Shown piece by piece: positions 56,682 to 64,000 of a stretch of DNA of 64,000 bases. How positions within the stretch are numbered: position 1 is the first letter of the stretch; each line of letters starts with the position of its first letter. Source of the DNA: Streptomyces galbus (GTDB lineage: Bacteria > Actinomycetota > Actinomycetes > Streptomycetales > Streptomycetaceae); contig NZ_SZPR01000031.1 of NCBI RefSeq assembly GCF_005280195.1, forward strand, positions 221,080 through 285,079. The letters are read 5' to 3'. Both the position numbers and the translations under genes were made by a program. Under the pieces are notes generated by a model. That model saw nothing but the letters and a program-made list of their open reading frames with translations. It did not search any database and was not told the DNA's origin.

Positions 56682-57923
56682 ATGAGCCTCACCGGGACTC
56701 CGTTCCTCTACACCCTGATCGTGCTGTCCGTCGTCGCGGTCGCGCTGCCGCTGGCGCTGTGGTCGCGGCTGCGCGGCCCGCAAGTGCTGCGCGCCGCCGC
56801 CCGCGTGCTGATGCTGCTGTTCGCCCAGGGCACCGCGATCGCCCTGGTCTTCGTGCTGGTCAACAACGCCAACAACCTGTACGACACCTGGGACGACCTG
56901 CTCGGCACCGGCAGCCACGTGCGGCAGGCCGCCGACCTGGGCCGGGACGGCACCGGCGGCGTCGAGCTGAGCAACCTCCCGCGGGTCCGGCAGGAGTTCA
57001 CGGCCGCCCAGGGCGCCGGCATGCACGCGGCCGGCGGGGTGCGGGTCACCCAGCTCGACGGCCGGGTCTCCGGGGTGAACGCCGAGGTCTACGTCTGGCT
57101 GCCCCCGCAGTACGACCGGCCCGCCTACCGCACCCACCGCTTCCCCGTGGTGGAGCTGCTCCCGGGCTACCCCGGCTCCGCGAAGTCGTGGTTCGGCTCG
57201 CTGAAGGTGCACGAGCAGCTCCTGCCGCTGATGCGCGAGGGCAAAGTCGCCCCCTTCATCCTGGTCGCCCCGCGCACCACGCTGCTGCCCGGCGTGGACA
57301 CCGGATGCGCCAACATCCCGGGCACGGTCAACGCCGACTCCTGGCTGAGCCTGGACGTGCCGCGGATGGTCATGGACAACTTCAGGGCCCAGTCCGCGCC
57401 CCAGGGCTGGGCGGTCGCCGGCTACTCGGCCGGCGCCCACTGCGCCGCCAAGCTGGCGGTCGCCCACCCCGACCGCTACCGGGCCGCGGTGACCATGTCC
57501 GGCTACAACGACCCGATCGCCGAGCGCACCTCCCTGGCCGCGCAGAGCCGCTCGCTGCGCGCGCAGAACAACCCGTACGTACTGCTGCGCCGGGCCGCCA
57601 CCCCGCCGCCCGTCGCGCTGTACGTCTCCGGCCAGCCGGGCGACGGCTACGAGGCCGGCGAGGCACTCCGCAAGGAGGCCAAGGCGCCGACCAGCGTGCA
57701 CGTGGTCTACATCCCGAAGAGCGCGGGCGGTCACACCATGGCGCTGTGGCGGCCGCAGGTGGTGCCCGCCTTCACCTGGCTCACCGTCCAGCTCGGTCAG
57801 GGACACCCGGTGCGGGAGCCGAAGGGGGCGGCTGCTCCTCACGCACCGTCGAGCGGCGGTGCCAGGCACGCGGCGCTCGCCAGTGGTAGCGCATCGCGAG
57901 AAGGCGCAGCACGAAGGCGGTGA
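56682..57923 (+). CDS. Membrane-anchored esterase (antigen 85/FrmB-like alpha/beta hydrolase)
   Basis: 413 residues. Two N-terminal membrane helices (LYTLIVLSVVAVALPLALW; VLMLLFAQGTAIALVFVLV), then an extracytoplasmic esterase domain with VNAEVYVWLPPQYD, VVELLPGYPGSAKSWF, nucleophile Ser in VAGYSAGAHCAAKLA and catalytic His near KSAGGHTMALWR. Resembles mycolyltransferase-type esterases; substrate unknown. The C-terminal 47 residues are low complexity and lie opposite the convergent channel gene (143-nt overlap). Ribosome site poor. Confidence 0.85.
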   Translation: MSLTGTPFLYTLIVLSVVAVALPLALWSRLRGPQVLRAAARVLMLLFAQGTAIALVFVLVNNANNLYDTWDDLLGTGSHVRQAADLGRDGTGGVELSNLPRVRQEFTAAQGAGMHAAGGVRVTQLDGRVSGVNAEVYVWLPPQYDRPAYRTHRFPVVELLPGYPGSAKSWFGSLKVHEQLLPLMREGKVAPFILVAPRTTLLPGVDTGCANIPGTVNADSWLSLDVPRMVMDNFRAQSAPQGWAVAGYSAGAHCAAKLAVAHPDRYRAAVTMSGYNDPIAERTSLAAQSRSLRAQNNPYVLLRRAATPPPVALYVSGQPGDGYEAGEALRKEAKAPTSVHVVYIPKSAGGHTMALWRPQVVPAFTWLTVQLGQGHPVREPKGAAAPHAPSSGGARHAALASGSASREGAARRR

Positions 57924-58506
57924 CCGCGGCGAGTCCGCTGGCGAGCGGGGTCAGCACGCCGTAGCGCAGGCAGAGCGCCACCATGGTCGCGCCGACGATG
58001 GCCGGCACGGCGTACAGGTCGCGGTCCCAGCGCAGCAGCGAGGGCACCTCGTTGGCCAGGACGTCGCGCAGGACGCCCCCGCCGACGGCCGTGGCGAGGC
58101 CCAGCGCGGCCGAGGCGGTCAGACCCAGGCCGTGGTCGTACGCCTTCGTCGTCCCCGCGACGCAGAACAGGCCGAGGCCGGCCGCGTCGAAGACGTTCAC
58201 CCCGGCCTGGATGCGCTCCACCTCCGGGTGCAGGAAGAACACCAGAAGGGCGGCGAGCAGCGGGGTGAGGAAGTAGCCCAGGTCGGTGAAGGCGGCCGGG
58301 GGCACGGCGCCGATCACCAGGTCCCGGAACAGCCCGCCGCCCAGCGCGGTGACCTCGGCGAGGACGGCGATGCCGAAGACGTCGAAATTCTTGCGGACCG
58401 CGAGCAGCGCACCCGAGATGGCGAACACGAAGATGCCGACCAGGTCGAGGGTGTGCTGGACGGACGGGCTGAAGAGTTGGTGGACCACCCTTCCATTCTC
58501 ACCCAA
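57781..58506 (-). CDS. TRIC-type cation channel (UPF0126/YicG family)
   Basis: 241 residues, seven hydrophobic helices. The two repeats share GGGLFRDLVIGAVPPAAF and GGGVLRDVLANEVPSLLRWD, the duplicated GG-G-R-D motif of prokaryotic TRIC channels, which conduct K+ and other cations. Start codon uncertain: TTG 58506 with GGGGG upstream, or GTG 58488 (VVHQLFSPSVQHTL), closer to relatives. The hydrophilic C-terminus overlaps the convergent esterase gene. Confidence 0.85.
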   Translation of the reverse strand: MGENGRVVHQLFSPSVQHTLDLVGIFVFAISGALLAVRKNFDVFGIAVLAEVTALGGGLFRDLVIGAVPPAAFTDLGYFLTPLLAALLVFFLHPEVERIQAGVNVFDAAGLGLFCVAGTTKAYDHGLGLTASAALGLATAVGGGVLRDVLANEVPSLLRWDRDLYAVPAIVGATMVALCLRYGVLTPLASGLAAVTAFVLRLLAMRYHWRAPRAWHRRSTVREEQPPPSAPAPGVPDRAGR

Positions 58507-58511
58507 CCCGA

Positions 58512-58542
58512 AGCCCCCGCCTTACATTGCAAGGCGGGGGCT
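58512..58542 (-). terminator. Terminator of the oligopeptide ABC operon
   Basis: AGCCCCCGCCTT-N7-AAGGCGGGGGCT, perfect 12-bp stem, 23 nt past the oppF stop and 5 nt before the next gene's start codon. Confidence 0.8.
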
Positions 58543-58565
58543 GGGTACTGCTGGGTTTTCGCTGC

Positions 58566-59924
58566 CTACTTCTCCTGGGCGGGAGCCTCCGGCGCGGCGG
58601 GGGCCTCCGCCTCGACCGCGGGGTCCGGCTCGGCGGCGGGCGCGGGCGCGGCGGCGGGGTCCGCCTTCGCGACCGGCTCGGCGTCGACGGCCGGCTCCGC
58701 CGTGGTGTCGGCGGCCGGCGCGGCCTCCGTCGCCACGGACGGCTTGTGCGGGGCGACCTCGGCCGCCACCGCGGCCGACGTCTCCGCCGACTCCGCCAGC
58801 ACCTCGTCGGGCACCAGCTCGCTCGCCTCCTTCGCGGCGGTCAGCAGCACCGTGTCCTGCGGCTGCTGGTCCTCGAAGTTCTCCGGGTGGTGGCAGGCGA
58901 CGCGCTGACCGGGGCGCAGCTCCAGCAGCGGCGGCTCGGTCGTGCGGCAGATCTCCGTGGCCTTCCAGCACCGGGTGTGGAAGCGGCAGCCGCTCGGCGG
59001 GGCGATCGGCGAGGGCACGTCGCCCTTGAGCAGGACGCGCTCGCTCTTCTCCGCCTTGCGCCGCGGGTCCGGGATCGGCACCGCGGACATCAGCGCCTTG
59101 GTGTACGGGTGCATCGGCGTCTTGTAGAGCAGGTCGCGGTCGGCCAGCTCCACGATCTTGCCGAGGTACATCACCGCGATGCGGTCCGAGACGTGCCGGA
59201 CGACCGACAGGTCGTGGGCGATGATCACGTACGTCAGGCCCAGTTCCTGCTGGAGGTCGTCCAGCAGGTTGACGACCTGCGCCTGGATCGACACGTCGAG
59301 CGCGGAGACCGGCTCGTCGGCCACGACCAGCTTCGGGTTCAGCGCGAGCGCGCGGGCGATGCCGATGCGCTGGCGCTGACCGCCGGAGAACTCGTGCGGG
59401 TAGCGGTTGTAGTGCTCGGGGTTGAGGCCGACCACCGACAGCAGCCGCTGCACTTCCTTCTTGACGCCGCCCTCGGGCTCGACGCCCTGGAGCTTGAAGG
59501 GAGCGCCGACGATCGTGCCGATCGTGTGGCGCGGGTTCAGCGACGAGTACGGGTCCTGGAAGATCATCTGCACGTCGCGGCGCAGCGGACGCATGCCCGC
59601 CACCCCGAGGTGCGTGATGTCCTTGCCCTCGAACTCGATCTTCCCGGCGGTCGGTTCGAGCAGCCGGGTGATCAGCCGGCCCATCGTGGACTTGCCGCAG
59701 CCCGACTCGCCCACGACGCCCAGGGTCTCGCCCGCGCGCACCTCGAAGTCGATGCCGTCGACCGCGTGGACCGCGCCGACCTGCCGCTGGAGCAGGCCCT
59801 TCTTGATCGGGAAGTGCTTCTGCAGGCCGGTGACCTTCAGCAGCACGTCGCCGTCGGCGCGGCCGCCGTCCGTGCTCTGCGCGGGAATCGTCGCCGCTTC
59901 GTCGTCGCGTTTCACGTCACTCAC
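58566..59924 (-). CDS. oppF: Oligopeptide ABC transporter ATP-binding protein, OppF type
   Basis: 452 residues. Walker A GESGCGKSTMGRLITRL, signature FSGGQRQRIGIARALALNPK, Walker B LVVADEPVSALD, and the C-terminal Opp/Dpp cysteine cluster (CRFHTRCWKATEICRTTEPP), which in relatives binds an iron-sulfur cluster or metal. Odd: about 110 extra C-terminal residues, the last 75 an Ala/Pro/Glu/Asp run. Powers peptide import with OppD. GTG start overlaps the oppD stop (GTGA). Confidence 0.93.
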   Translation of the reverse strand: MSDVKRDDEAATIPAQSTDGGRADGDVLLKVTGLQKHFPIKKGLLQRQVGAVHAVDGIDFEVRAGETLGVVGESGCGKSTMGRLITRLLEPTAGKIEFEGKDITHLGVAGMRPLRRDVQMIFQDPYSSLNPRHTIGTIVGAPFKLQGVEPEGGVKKEVQRLLSVVGLNPEHYNRYPHEFSGGQRQRIGIARALALNPKLVVADEPVSALDVSIQAQVVNLLDDLQQELGLTYVIIAHDLSVVRHVSDRIAVMYLGKIVELADRDLLYKTPMHPYTKALMSAVPIPDPRRKAEKSERVLLKGDVPSPIAPPSGCRFHTRCWKATEICRTTEPPLLELRPGQRVACHHPENFEDQQPQDTVLLTAAKEASELVPDEVLAESAETSAAVAAEVAPHKPSVATEAAPAADTTAEPAVDAEPVAKADPAAAPAPAAEPDPAVEAEAPAAPEAPAQEK

Positions 59925-61015
59925 AGCTTCGGCGCAATCTCTTCGGTCCAGATACGCTCCCGCTGCTCCGTGCTCAGGTGGCAGGCGGCCCAGTGCCGGC
60001 TGCCGACCTCGGCCAGCTCGGGGCGGACCGTGCGGGTGACGTCGTCCTTCGGAATGTCCGCGTACGGGCAGCGCGGGTTGAAGGCGCAGCCGGACGGGAC
60101 GTTGATGAGGGAGGGCGGGGAGCCCTTGACCGGGATCAGGCGTTCCTGCTGCTCGCGGTCGAGCCGCGGCATCGAGCCGAGCAGGCCCCAGGTGTAGGGG
60201 TGGCGGGGCTCGTAGAACACCTTGTCCGCCGGTCCGCGCTCCACGCAGCGGCCGCCGTACATCACCAGGATGTCGTCGGCCAGTTCGGCGACGACGCCCA
60301 GGTCGTGGGTGATGACGATGACCGCGGAGCCGAACTCCTTCTGCAGGTCCCGGATCAGGTCGAGGATCTGCGCCTGGACGGTCACGTCCAGGGCGGTCGT
60401 CGGCTCGTCCGCGATCAGCAGCTCGGGGTTGTTGACCAGCGACATCGCGATCATCGCGCGCTGGCGCATGCCGCCGGAGAACTCGTGCGGGTAGTTGTCC
60501 ACCCGCTTGTCCGGCTGCGGGATGCCCACCCGGTCGAGCATCTCGACCGCGCGCCGGCGCGCGGTCTTCTTGTCGACGTCGTGGTGGATCCGGTACGCCT
60601 CCACGATCTGCTGGCCGATCGTGTAGTACGGGTGCAGCGCCGACAGCGGGTCCTGGAAGATCATCGCCATCTCCCGGCCGCGCAGCTTGCGCACGTGGTC
60701 GGGGTCGGCGGTGAGCAGCTCGGTGCCGTTCAGCCAGATCTCGCCGGAGATCTGGGCCTTGCGCTTGCCGTACTGGCCGGCGGTGTGCAGGCCCATGATG
60801 CCGAGCGAGGTCACCGACTTGCCGGACCCGGACTCGCCCACGATGCCGAGGGTCTTGCCCTTCTCCAGCTGGAAGCTCAGCCCGTCGACGGACTTGACCA
60901 GTCCGTCGTCGGTCGGGAAGTGCACCTTCAGGTCGCGCACTTCCAGGAAGGCGGAGGGGGCGGCGCCGCTGACGGGCTCCCCCAGGGCCGCTCCGGTCTT
61001 GCTCAGGTCGGTCAT
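59921..61015 (-). CDS. oppD: Oligopeptide ABC transporter ATP-binding protein, OppD type
   Basis: 364 residues. Walker A GESGSGKSVTSLGIMGL, signature FSGGMRQRAMIAMSLVNNPE, Walker B LLIADEPTTALD, and the Opp/Dpp C-terminal cysteines (CAFNPRCPYADIP). ATG overlaps the permease stop (ATGA) and its own stop overlaps oppF, so permease-oppD-oppF are translationally coupled. Confidence 0.94.
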   Translation of the reverse strand: MTDLSKTGAALGEPVSGAAPSAFLEVRDLKVHFPTDDGLVKSVDGLSFQLEKGKTLGIVGESGSGKSVTSLGIMGLHTAGQYGKRKAQISGEIWLNGTELLTADPDHVRKLRGREMAMIFQDPLSALHPYYTIGQQIVEAYRIHHDVDKKTARRRAVEMLDRVGIPQPDKRVDNYPHEFSGGMRQRAMIAMSLVNNPELLIADEPTTALDVTVQAQILDLIRDLQKEFGSAVIVITHDLGVVAELADDILVMYGGRCVERGPADKVFYEPRHPYTWGLLGSMPRLDREQQERLIPVKGSPPSLINVPSGCAFNPRCPYADIPKDDVTRTVRPELAEVGSRHWAACHLSTEQRERIWTEEIAPKL

Positions 61016-62010
61016 GTGAGCCTCACTCGGGGGTCGATCACGGCGTAAAGGATGTCCACCACGAGGTTGGCGAAGAGCACCGCGAGGGAGGTGATCAGGG
61101 TGACGCCCACGATGACGGGCAGGTCCTGGTTCCTGATCGCGAGGAGCACCTCCCGGCCGAGACCGGGGAGGTTGAAGGTCGACTCGGTCAGGATCGCGCC
61201 GCCGATGAGGGCGCCGAGGTCCATGCCGAGCATGGTGAGGATGGGGGTCATCGTGGAGCGCATGGCGTGCTTGCGGATGACCACCGGCTCACGCAGGCCC
61301 TTGGCGCGCGCGGTCCGGATGTAGTCCTCGCCGAGGATCTCCATCATGGTGGCCCGGGTGATCCGGGCGTACATGGCGGCGTAGAGGAACGCCAGGGTGA
61401 CCCAGGGGAGGATCATCCCGGTGAACCACTTGCCCGGGTTGTCCGTGAACGGCACGTAGGTCCCGGAGAACCAGTGGAGGCCGAACACGAAGATCGCCAG
61501 GCTGAGCATGCCCGTGAAGTAGATGGGCAGGGAGACACCCGCGAGGGCGACGACCATGGCGCCGCGGTCCCACAGGCTGCCGCGCTTGAGGGCGGAGAGC
61601 ACACCCGCCGAGACACCGAGGATCAGCCACAGGACGGCCGCACCGAGCGCGAGACCCAGGGTCACCGGGAAGCGGTCGGTGAGCACCGGCCAGATGGCCT
61701 GCTCGCTGCGGAAGGAGTAGCCGAAGCAGGGAGCCGCACAGTGGATGGTGTCCCCGCCGCCGGCGTAGGTCCGGCCGACGAAGATGCCCTTGAAGAACTC
61801 CCAGACCTGGACGTAGATCGGATCGCCCAGACCCAGCTTCTGCCGCACCCCTTCGACGGCCGCGGGGTCGGCTTGCTTGCCCACGAAGCTCGAGGCGATG
61901 TCGACGCCCGCCCACTTCGGGACGAGGAAGAAGATGCAGAAGACCACCGTGATGATGACCACCAGCATCACTGCGGCGGCGAACAACCGCCTGATGAGGT
62001 AAGTGAGCAC
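61012..62010 (-). CDS. Oligopeptide ABC transporter permease, DppB/OppB type
   Basis: 332 residues, six membrane helices. The permease EAA-like motif YIRTARAKGLREPVVIRKHA lies before the fifth helix, where it contacts the ATPase. The first helix (YLIRRLFAAAVMLVVIITVV) and the long periplasmic loop with AAPCFGYSFRSEQAIWPVL fit DppB-type proteins. Starts with GTG 62010. A partner OppC permease is not between this gene and the binding protein, so it probably lies beyond the right edge. Confidence 0.93.
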   Translation of the reverse strand: MLTYLIRRLFAAAVMLVVIITVVFCIFFLVPKWAGVDIASSFVGKQADPAAVEGVRQKLGLGDPIYVQVWEFFKGIFVGRTYAGGGDTIHCAAPCFGYSFRSEQAIWPVLTDRFPVTLGLALGAAVLWLILGVSAGVLSALKRGSLWDRGAMVVALAGVSLPIYFTGMLSLAIFVFGLHWFSGTYVPFTDNPGKWFTGMILPWVTLAFLYAAMYARITRATMMEILGEDYIRTARAKGLREPVVIRKHAMRSTMTPILTMLGMDLGALIGGAILTESTFNLPGLGREVLLAIRNQDLPVIVGVTLITSLAVLFANLVVDILYAVIDPRVRLT

Positions 62011-62123
62011 AGCTCTCGGCCCGCCGCGGGACCGCGGGCCACCGGAGGTCGTCCGGTGGCCCGCAGTTCACGCTGCGCCGGCCTTCACCTGCCTTTCGTG
62101 CCGTTCGGCGGGTGTGCCGGTTG

Positions 62124-63917
62124 TCAGGAGGCGGACTTCAGACCGAGGTTCACGAAGTCGTACATGCCGCTGTAGTTGTCGGTCGTGTACACGTTCGCCA
62201 GTCGGTCCGAGCGCCAGTTGATGAACTTCTCGAAGACGAAGGGCAGGTAGTAGCCGCCCTCCATGACCTTGTGGTTGATCTGCGTGGCGATCTTCTCCTT
62301 GCCCGCGTCGTCCAGGGTGGTGACGTACTGGGAGAAGAGGCCGTCGATCGCCTTGTCGTTGATCAGCGCGTAGTTGTTGTTGCCGCTCTGCAGGATGTAC
62401 TTGCTGTCCCACAGCGGCAGACCGAAGCCCTGGACGGTCGGGAAGTCCGGACCCCAGCCCATGATGATGATGCCGTAGCCCTTCTTCTTCACGTTCGAAG
62501 GGCTGCCGATGATGCCGGCGGTCTGGGAGCCGTCGTACTGGTCGATCTGGGCGTTGATGCCGACCTTCTTCAGCGACGCCTGGAGCGACTGGGCCGTGGC
62601 GACCTCGACCGGCTTGTTGTTGCGGACCGCGATCGTGGTGCTGAAGCCGTTGGGCTGGCCGCAGGCCTTGAGCTCTTCCTTGGCCTTGGCGACGTTGCCG
62701 CTCTTGTTGGCGCCGGCGAGCTCGTACGGGTCGTACTTCTGGCCCTCGGCGCCCGGGACGGACGGCGGGAGCATGTTGGTGCCGATGTCACCACCGGCCA
62801 CGGGGCCACCGCGGGCGGTCTGCAGCGAGACGTGGTCGGCGCCGTAGATCACGGCCTTGCGGCAGTGCTCGTTGTCGAACGGCTTCACGCTCTGCGGGAA
62901 GACGGCGTAACGGATGTAGCCGGAGACCGGGTTGTCCAGGTTGGCCTTGTGCTGCTTGAGGGCGGTGGTGCGGCCCTGCGGCGACATGCCGGTCTGGTTG
63001 ATGTCCAGGTCCAGGTCACCGTTGAGCAGGCGCTGGTCCAGCTCGTTGGCGTTCGAGAAGAACGTGACGGTGATCTTGTCCGGGTAGGCCTTGCGGACCG
63101 GGTCCGAGGCCTGCTTCCAGCTGGTGTTGCGGGTCAGCGTCAGGCTCTTGCCCGGGCTGTACGACTCGAACTTGTACGGGCCGGAGGAGAACGGCTTCAG
63201 GCCGTACTTCGACTTGGTGTCCTTGTCCTGGCGGACCGGGGAGGCCGAGACCAGGGCCAGGATCTCCTCGAAGTCCGAGTTGGCCTGCGGCAGGTGGAAG
63301 ACGATGGTCTTGTCGTCCGGGGTGTCGATCGCCTTCAGGCCGAGCTTGTCCGCGGAGGTGTCCTTGTACGGGCCCTTGTACTCACCCTTGGGGTCGAGCA
63401 CCTCCTTGAGGTACGTCGGACCGCCGGACAGCACGTCCTGGGCCCACACGCGCTCGATGCCGTACTTGACGTCCTTCGACGTGATCGGCTTGCCGTCCTC
63501 CCACGTCACACCGTCGCGCAGGGTGTACGTGTAGGTCTTGCCGCCGTCGGTGACCTTGGCGAGGCCGGTGGCGAGGTCCGGAGTGAGCTGGGCGCCGCCC
63601 TTGCCCGGCTCCGTCTTGCCCGTGACGAGCTGACGGCTGTAGTAGCGGGCGAAGTTCCACATGAAGCCGTAGTAACCACGCGTGGTGTCCCACGAGTCGG
63701 CGTCCTGGGCGCCACCGAACTTCAGGGTCCCGCCCTTCTTGACCGCGGAGGCCTGGGCAACCTTGTTGTTCGCGGCGTCGAAGCCGGCGGCGCCGTTCTT
63801 CGAACCGCCGTTGTCGTCGCCACCGCCGCCGCACGCCGCCGTGGTCAGCAGCGCAGCGACCGCGGCCGCAGCGGCCAAGGCCTGCTTACGCCGCCCTGAG
63901 GTGCGTTGGGTAGTCAC
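62124..63917 (-). CDS. Oligopeptide-binding lipoprotein (SBP family 5)
   Basis: 597 residues. Signal ends at a lipobox (AALLTTAACGGGG) and the mature protein is the periplasmic-binding type 2 fold of family 5: YTYTLRDGVTWEDGKPITSK, VKYGIERVWAQDVLSGGPTY, GSGPYKFESYSPG-like FSSGPYKFESYSPGK, and KKGYGIIIMGWGPDFPTVQG. Captures peptides outside the membrane and delivers them to the permeases. GTG 63917 has GGAGG upstream. 113 bp before the permease gene. Upstream sequence to 64000 is too short to call; a TGA at 63990-63988 might end the missing permease gene. Confidence 0.93.
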   Translation of the reverse strand: MTTQRTSGRRKQALAAAAAVAALLTTAACGGGGDDNGGSKNGAAGFDAANNKVAQASAVKKGGTLKFGGAQDADSWDTTRGYYGFMWNFARYYSRQLVTGKTEPGKGGAQLTPDLATGLAKVTDGGKTYTYTLRDGVTWEDGKPITSKDVKYGIERVWAQDVLSGGPTYLKEVLDPKGEYKGPYKDTSADKLGLKAIDTPDDKTIVFHLPQANSDFEEILALVSASPVRQDKDTKSKYGLKPFSSGPYKFESYSPGKSLTLTRNTSWKQASDPVRKAYPDKITVTFFSNANELDQRLLNGDLDLDINQTGMSPQGRTTALKQHKANLDNPVSGYIRYAVFPQSVKPFDNEHCRKAVIYGADHVSLQTARGGPVAGGDIGTNMLPPSVPGAEGQKYDPYELAGANKSGNVAKAKEELKACGQPNGFSTTIAVRNNKPVEVATAQSLQASLKKVGINAQIDQYDGSQTAGIIGSPSNVKKKGYGIIIMGWGPDFPTVQGFGLPLWDSKYILQSGNNNYALINDKAIDGLFSQYVTTLDDAGKEKIATQINHKVMEGGYYLPFVFEKFINWRSDRLANVYTTDNYSGMYDFVNLGLKSAS

Positions 63918-64000
63918 GATCTCGGATCCTCCGGATTTGATGAGAGACCCCGTGTCAGGTGCCACGGGACGTTGCAGGTCCGCCGGCTCAGCGGGAGCCC

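Noticed and set aside
63960..64000. Permease gene fragment at the right edge
   Set aside because: Only about three codons before a possible stop; cannot be supported as a feature.

Overview
The window is a high-GC actinobacterial chromosome segment, almost certainly from Streptomyces. The support is strong GC bias at third codon positions, GTG and even TTG starts, perfect-stem terminators without long U-runs, Tat and lipoprotein signals, the MRTRILVLGQRVG leader in front of ilvB, and a gene order that matches the core-chromosome block around ilvBNC-serA-leuB-ilvE, gatCAB, ligA, mnmA and an oligopeptide ABC operon. I see no insertion sequence, prophage, CRISPR array or tRNA/rRNA gene, and no gene-free stretch longer than about 300 bases.

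Layout. 1-11.2 kb: citramalate synthase (cimA, cut by the window start); an operon of a TetR regulator, an agmatine deiminase-like enzyme and a urease-like hydrolase (ureAB fusion plus ureC), divergent from an NCS1 permease with two operator-like palindromes between; then ilvE, leuB and a Tat-exported purple-acid-phosphatase-like lipoprotein. 11.2-15.6 kb: proline catabolism (pruA, proline dehydrogenase) with a divergent PucR-type activator. 15.7-21.2 kb: serA and the ilvB-ilvN-ilvC operon behind a leader-peptide attenuator. 21.3-24.7 kb: CdgC-type c-di-GMP protein with two BldD-like boxes upstream. 24.7-35.4 kb: oxidoreductases, a PQQ-type sugar dehydrogenase lipoprotein, a large LuxR/ATPase (LAL) regulator with small companions, an MMPL exporter and small membrane proteins. 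35.5-39.2 kb: gatC-gatA-(79-aa membrane protein)-gatB. 39.2-43.3 kb: cupin, DUF4267 protein, TetR regulator with three TAGC-N3-GCTA sites, and an RmdB-type c-di-GMP phosphodiesterase. 43.5-52.5 kb: ligA, a MetE-like protein, SDR, LOG-family protein, DUF427 protein, hydrolase, mnmA, amidase and cysteine desulfurase. 52.6-58.5 kb: small membrane proteins and their TetR, a WYL regulator broken by an amber codon with its probable target, a thioesterase-like protein, a membrane-anchored esterase and a TRIC-type channel. 58.5-64 kb: oligopeptide ABC transporter (OppF, OppD, one permease, binding lipoprotein); the second permease is not in the window.

Much of the left half serves branched-chain amino acid supply: cimA makes citramalate for isoleucine, ilvBNC and ilvE are common enzymes, and leuB serves leucine (and probably the citramalate branch). 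serA feeds serine; cysteine desulfurase supplies sulfur to MnmA for tRNA thiolation. Two proteins set c-di-GMP in opposite directions: CdgC looks like a cyclase (intact GGDEF and inhibitory site, ruined EAL domain), RmdB like a phosphodiesterase (intact EAL).

No spectacular new system was found. The points most worth a second look are the urease-like/agmatine-deiminase/NCS1 operon without nickel-insertion genes, the tandem BldD-like boxes before cdgC, the amber codon in the WYL regulator, the two-hairpin leader before cimA, the short upstream reading frame before ilvE, and several clear operator sets for TetR regulators.
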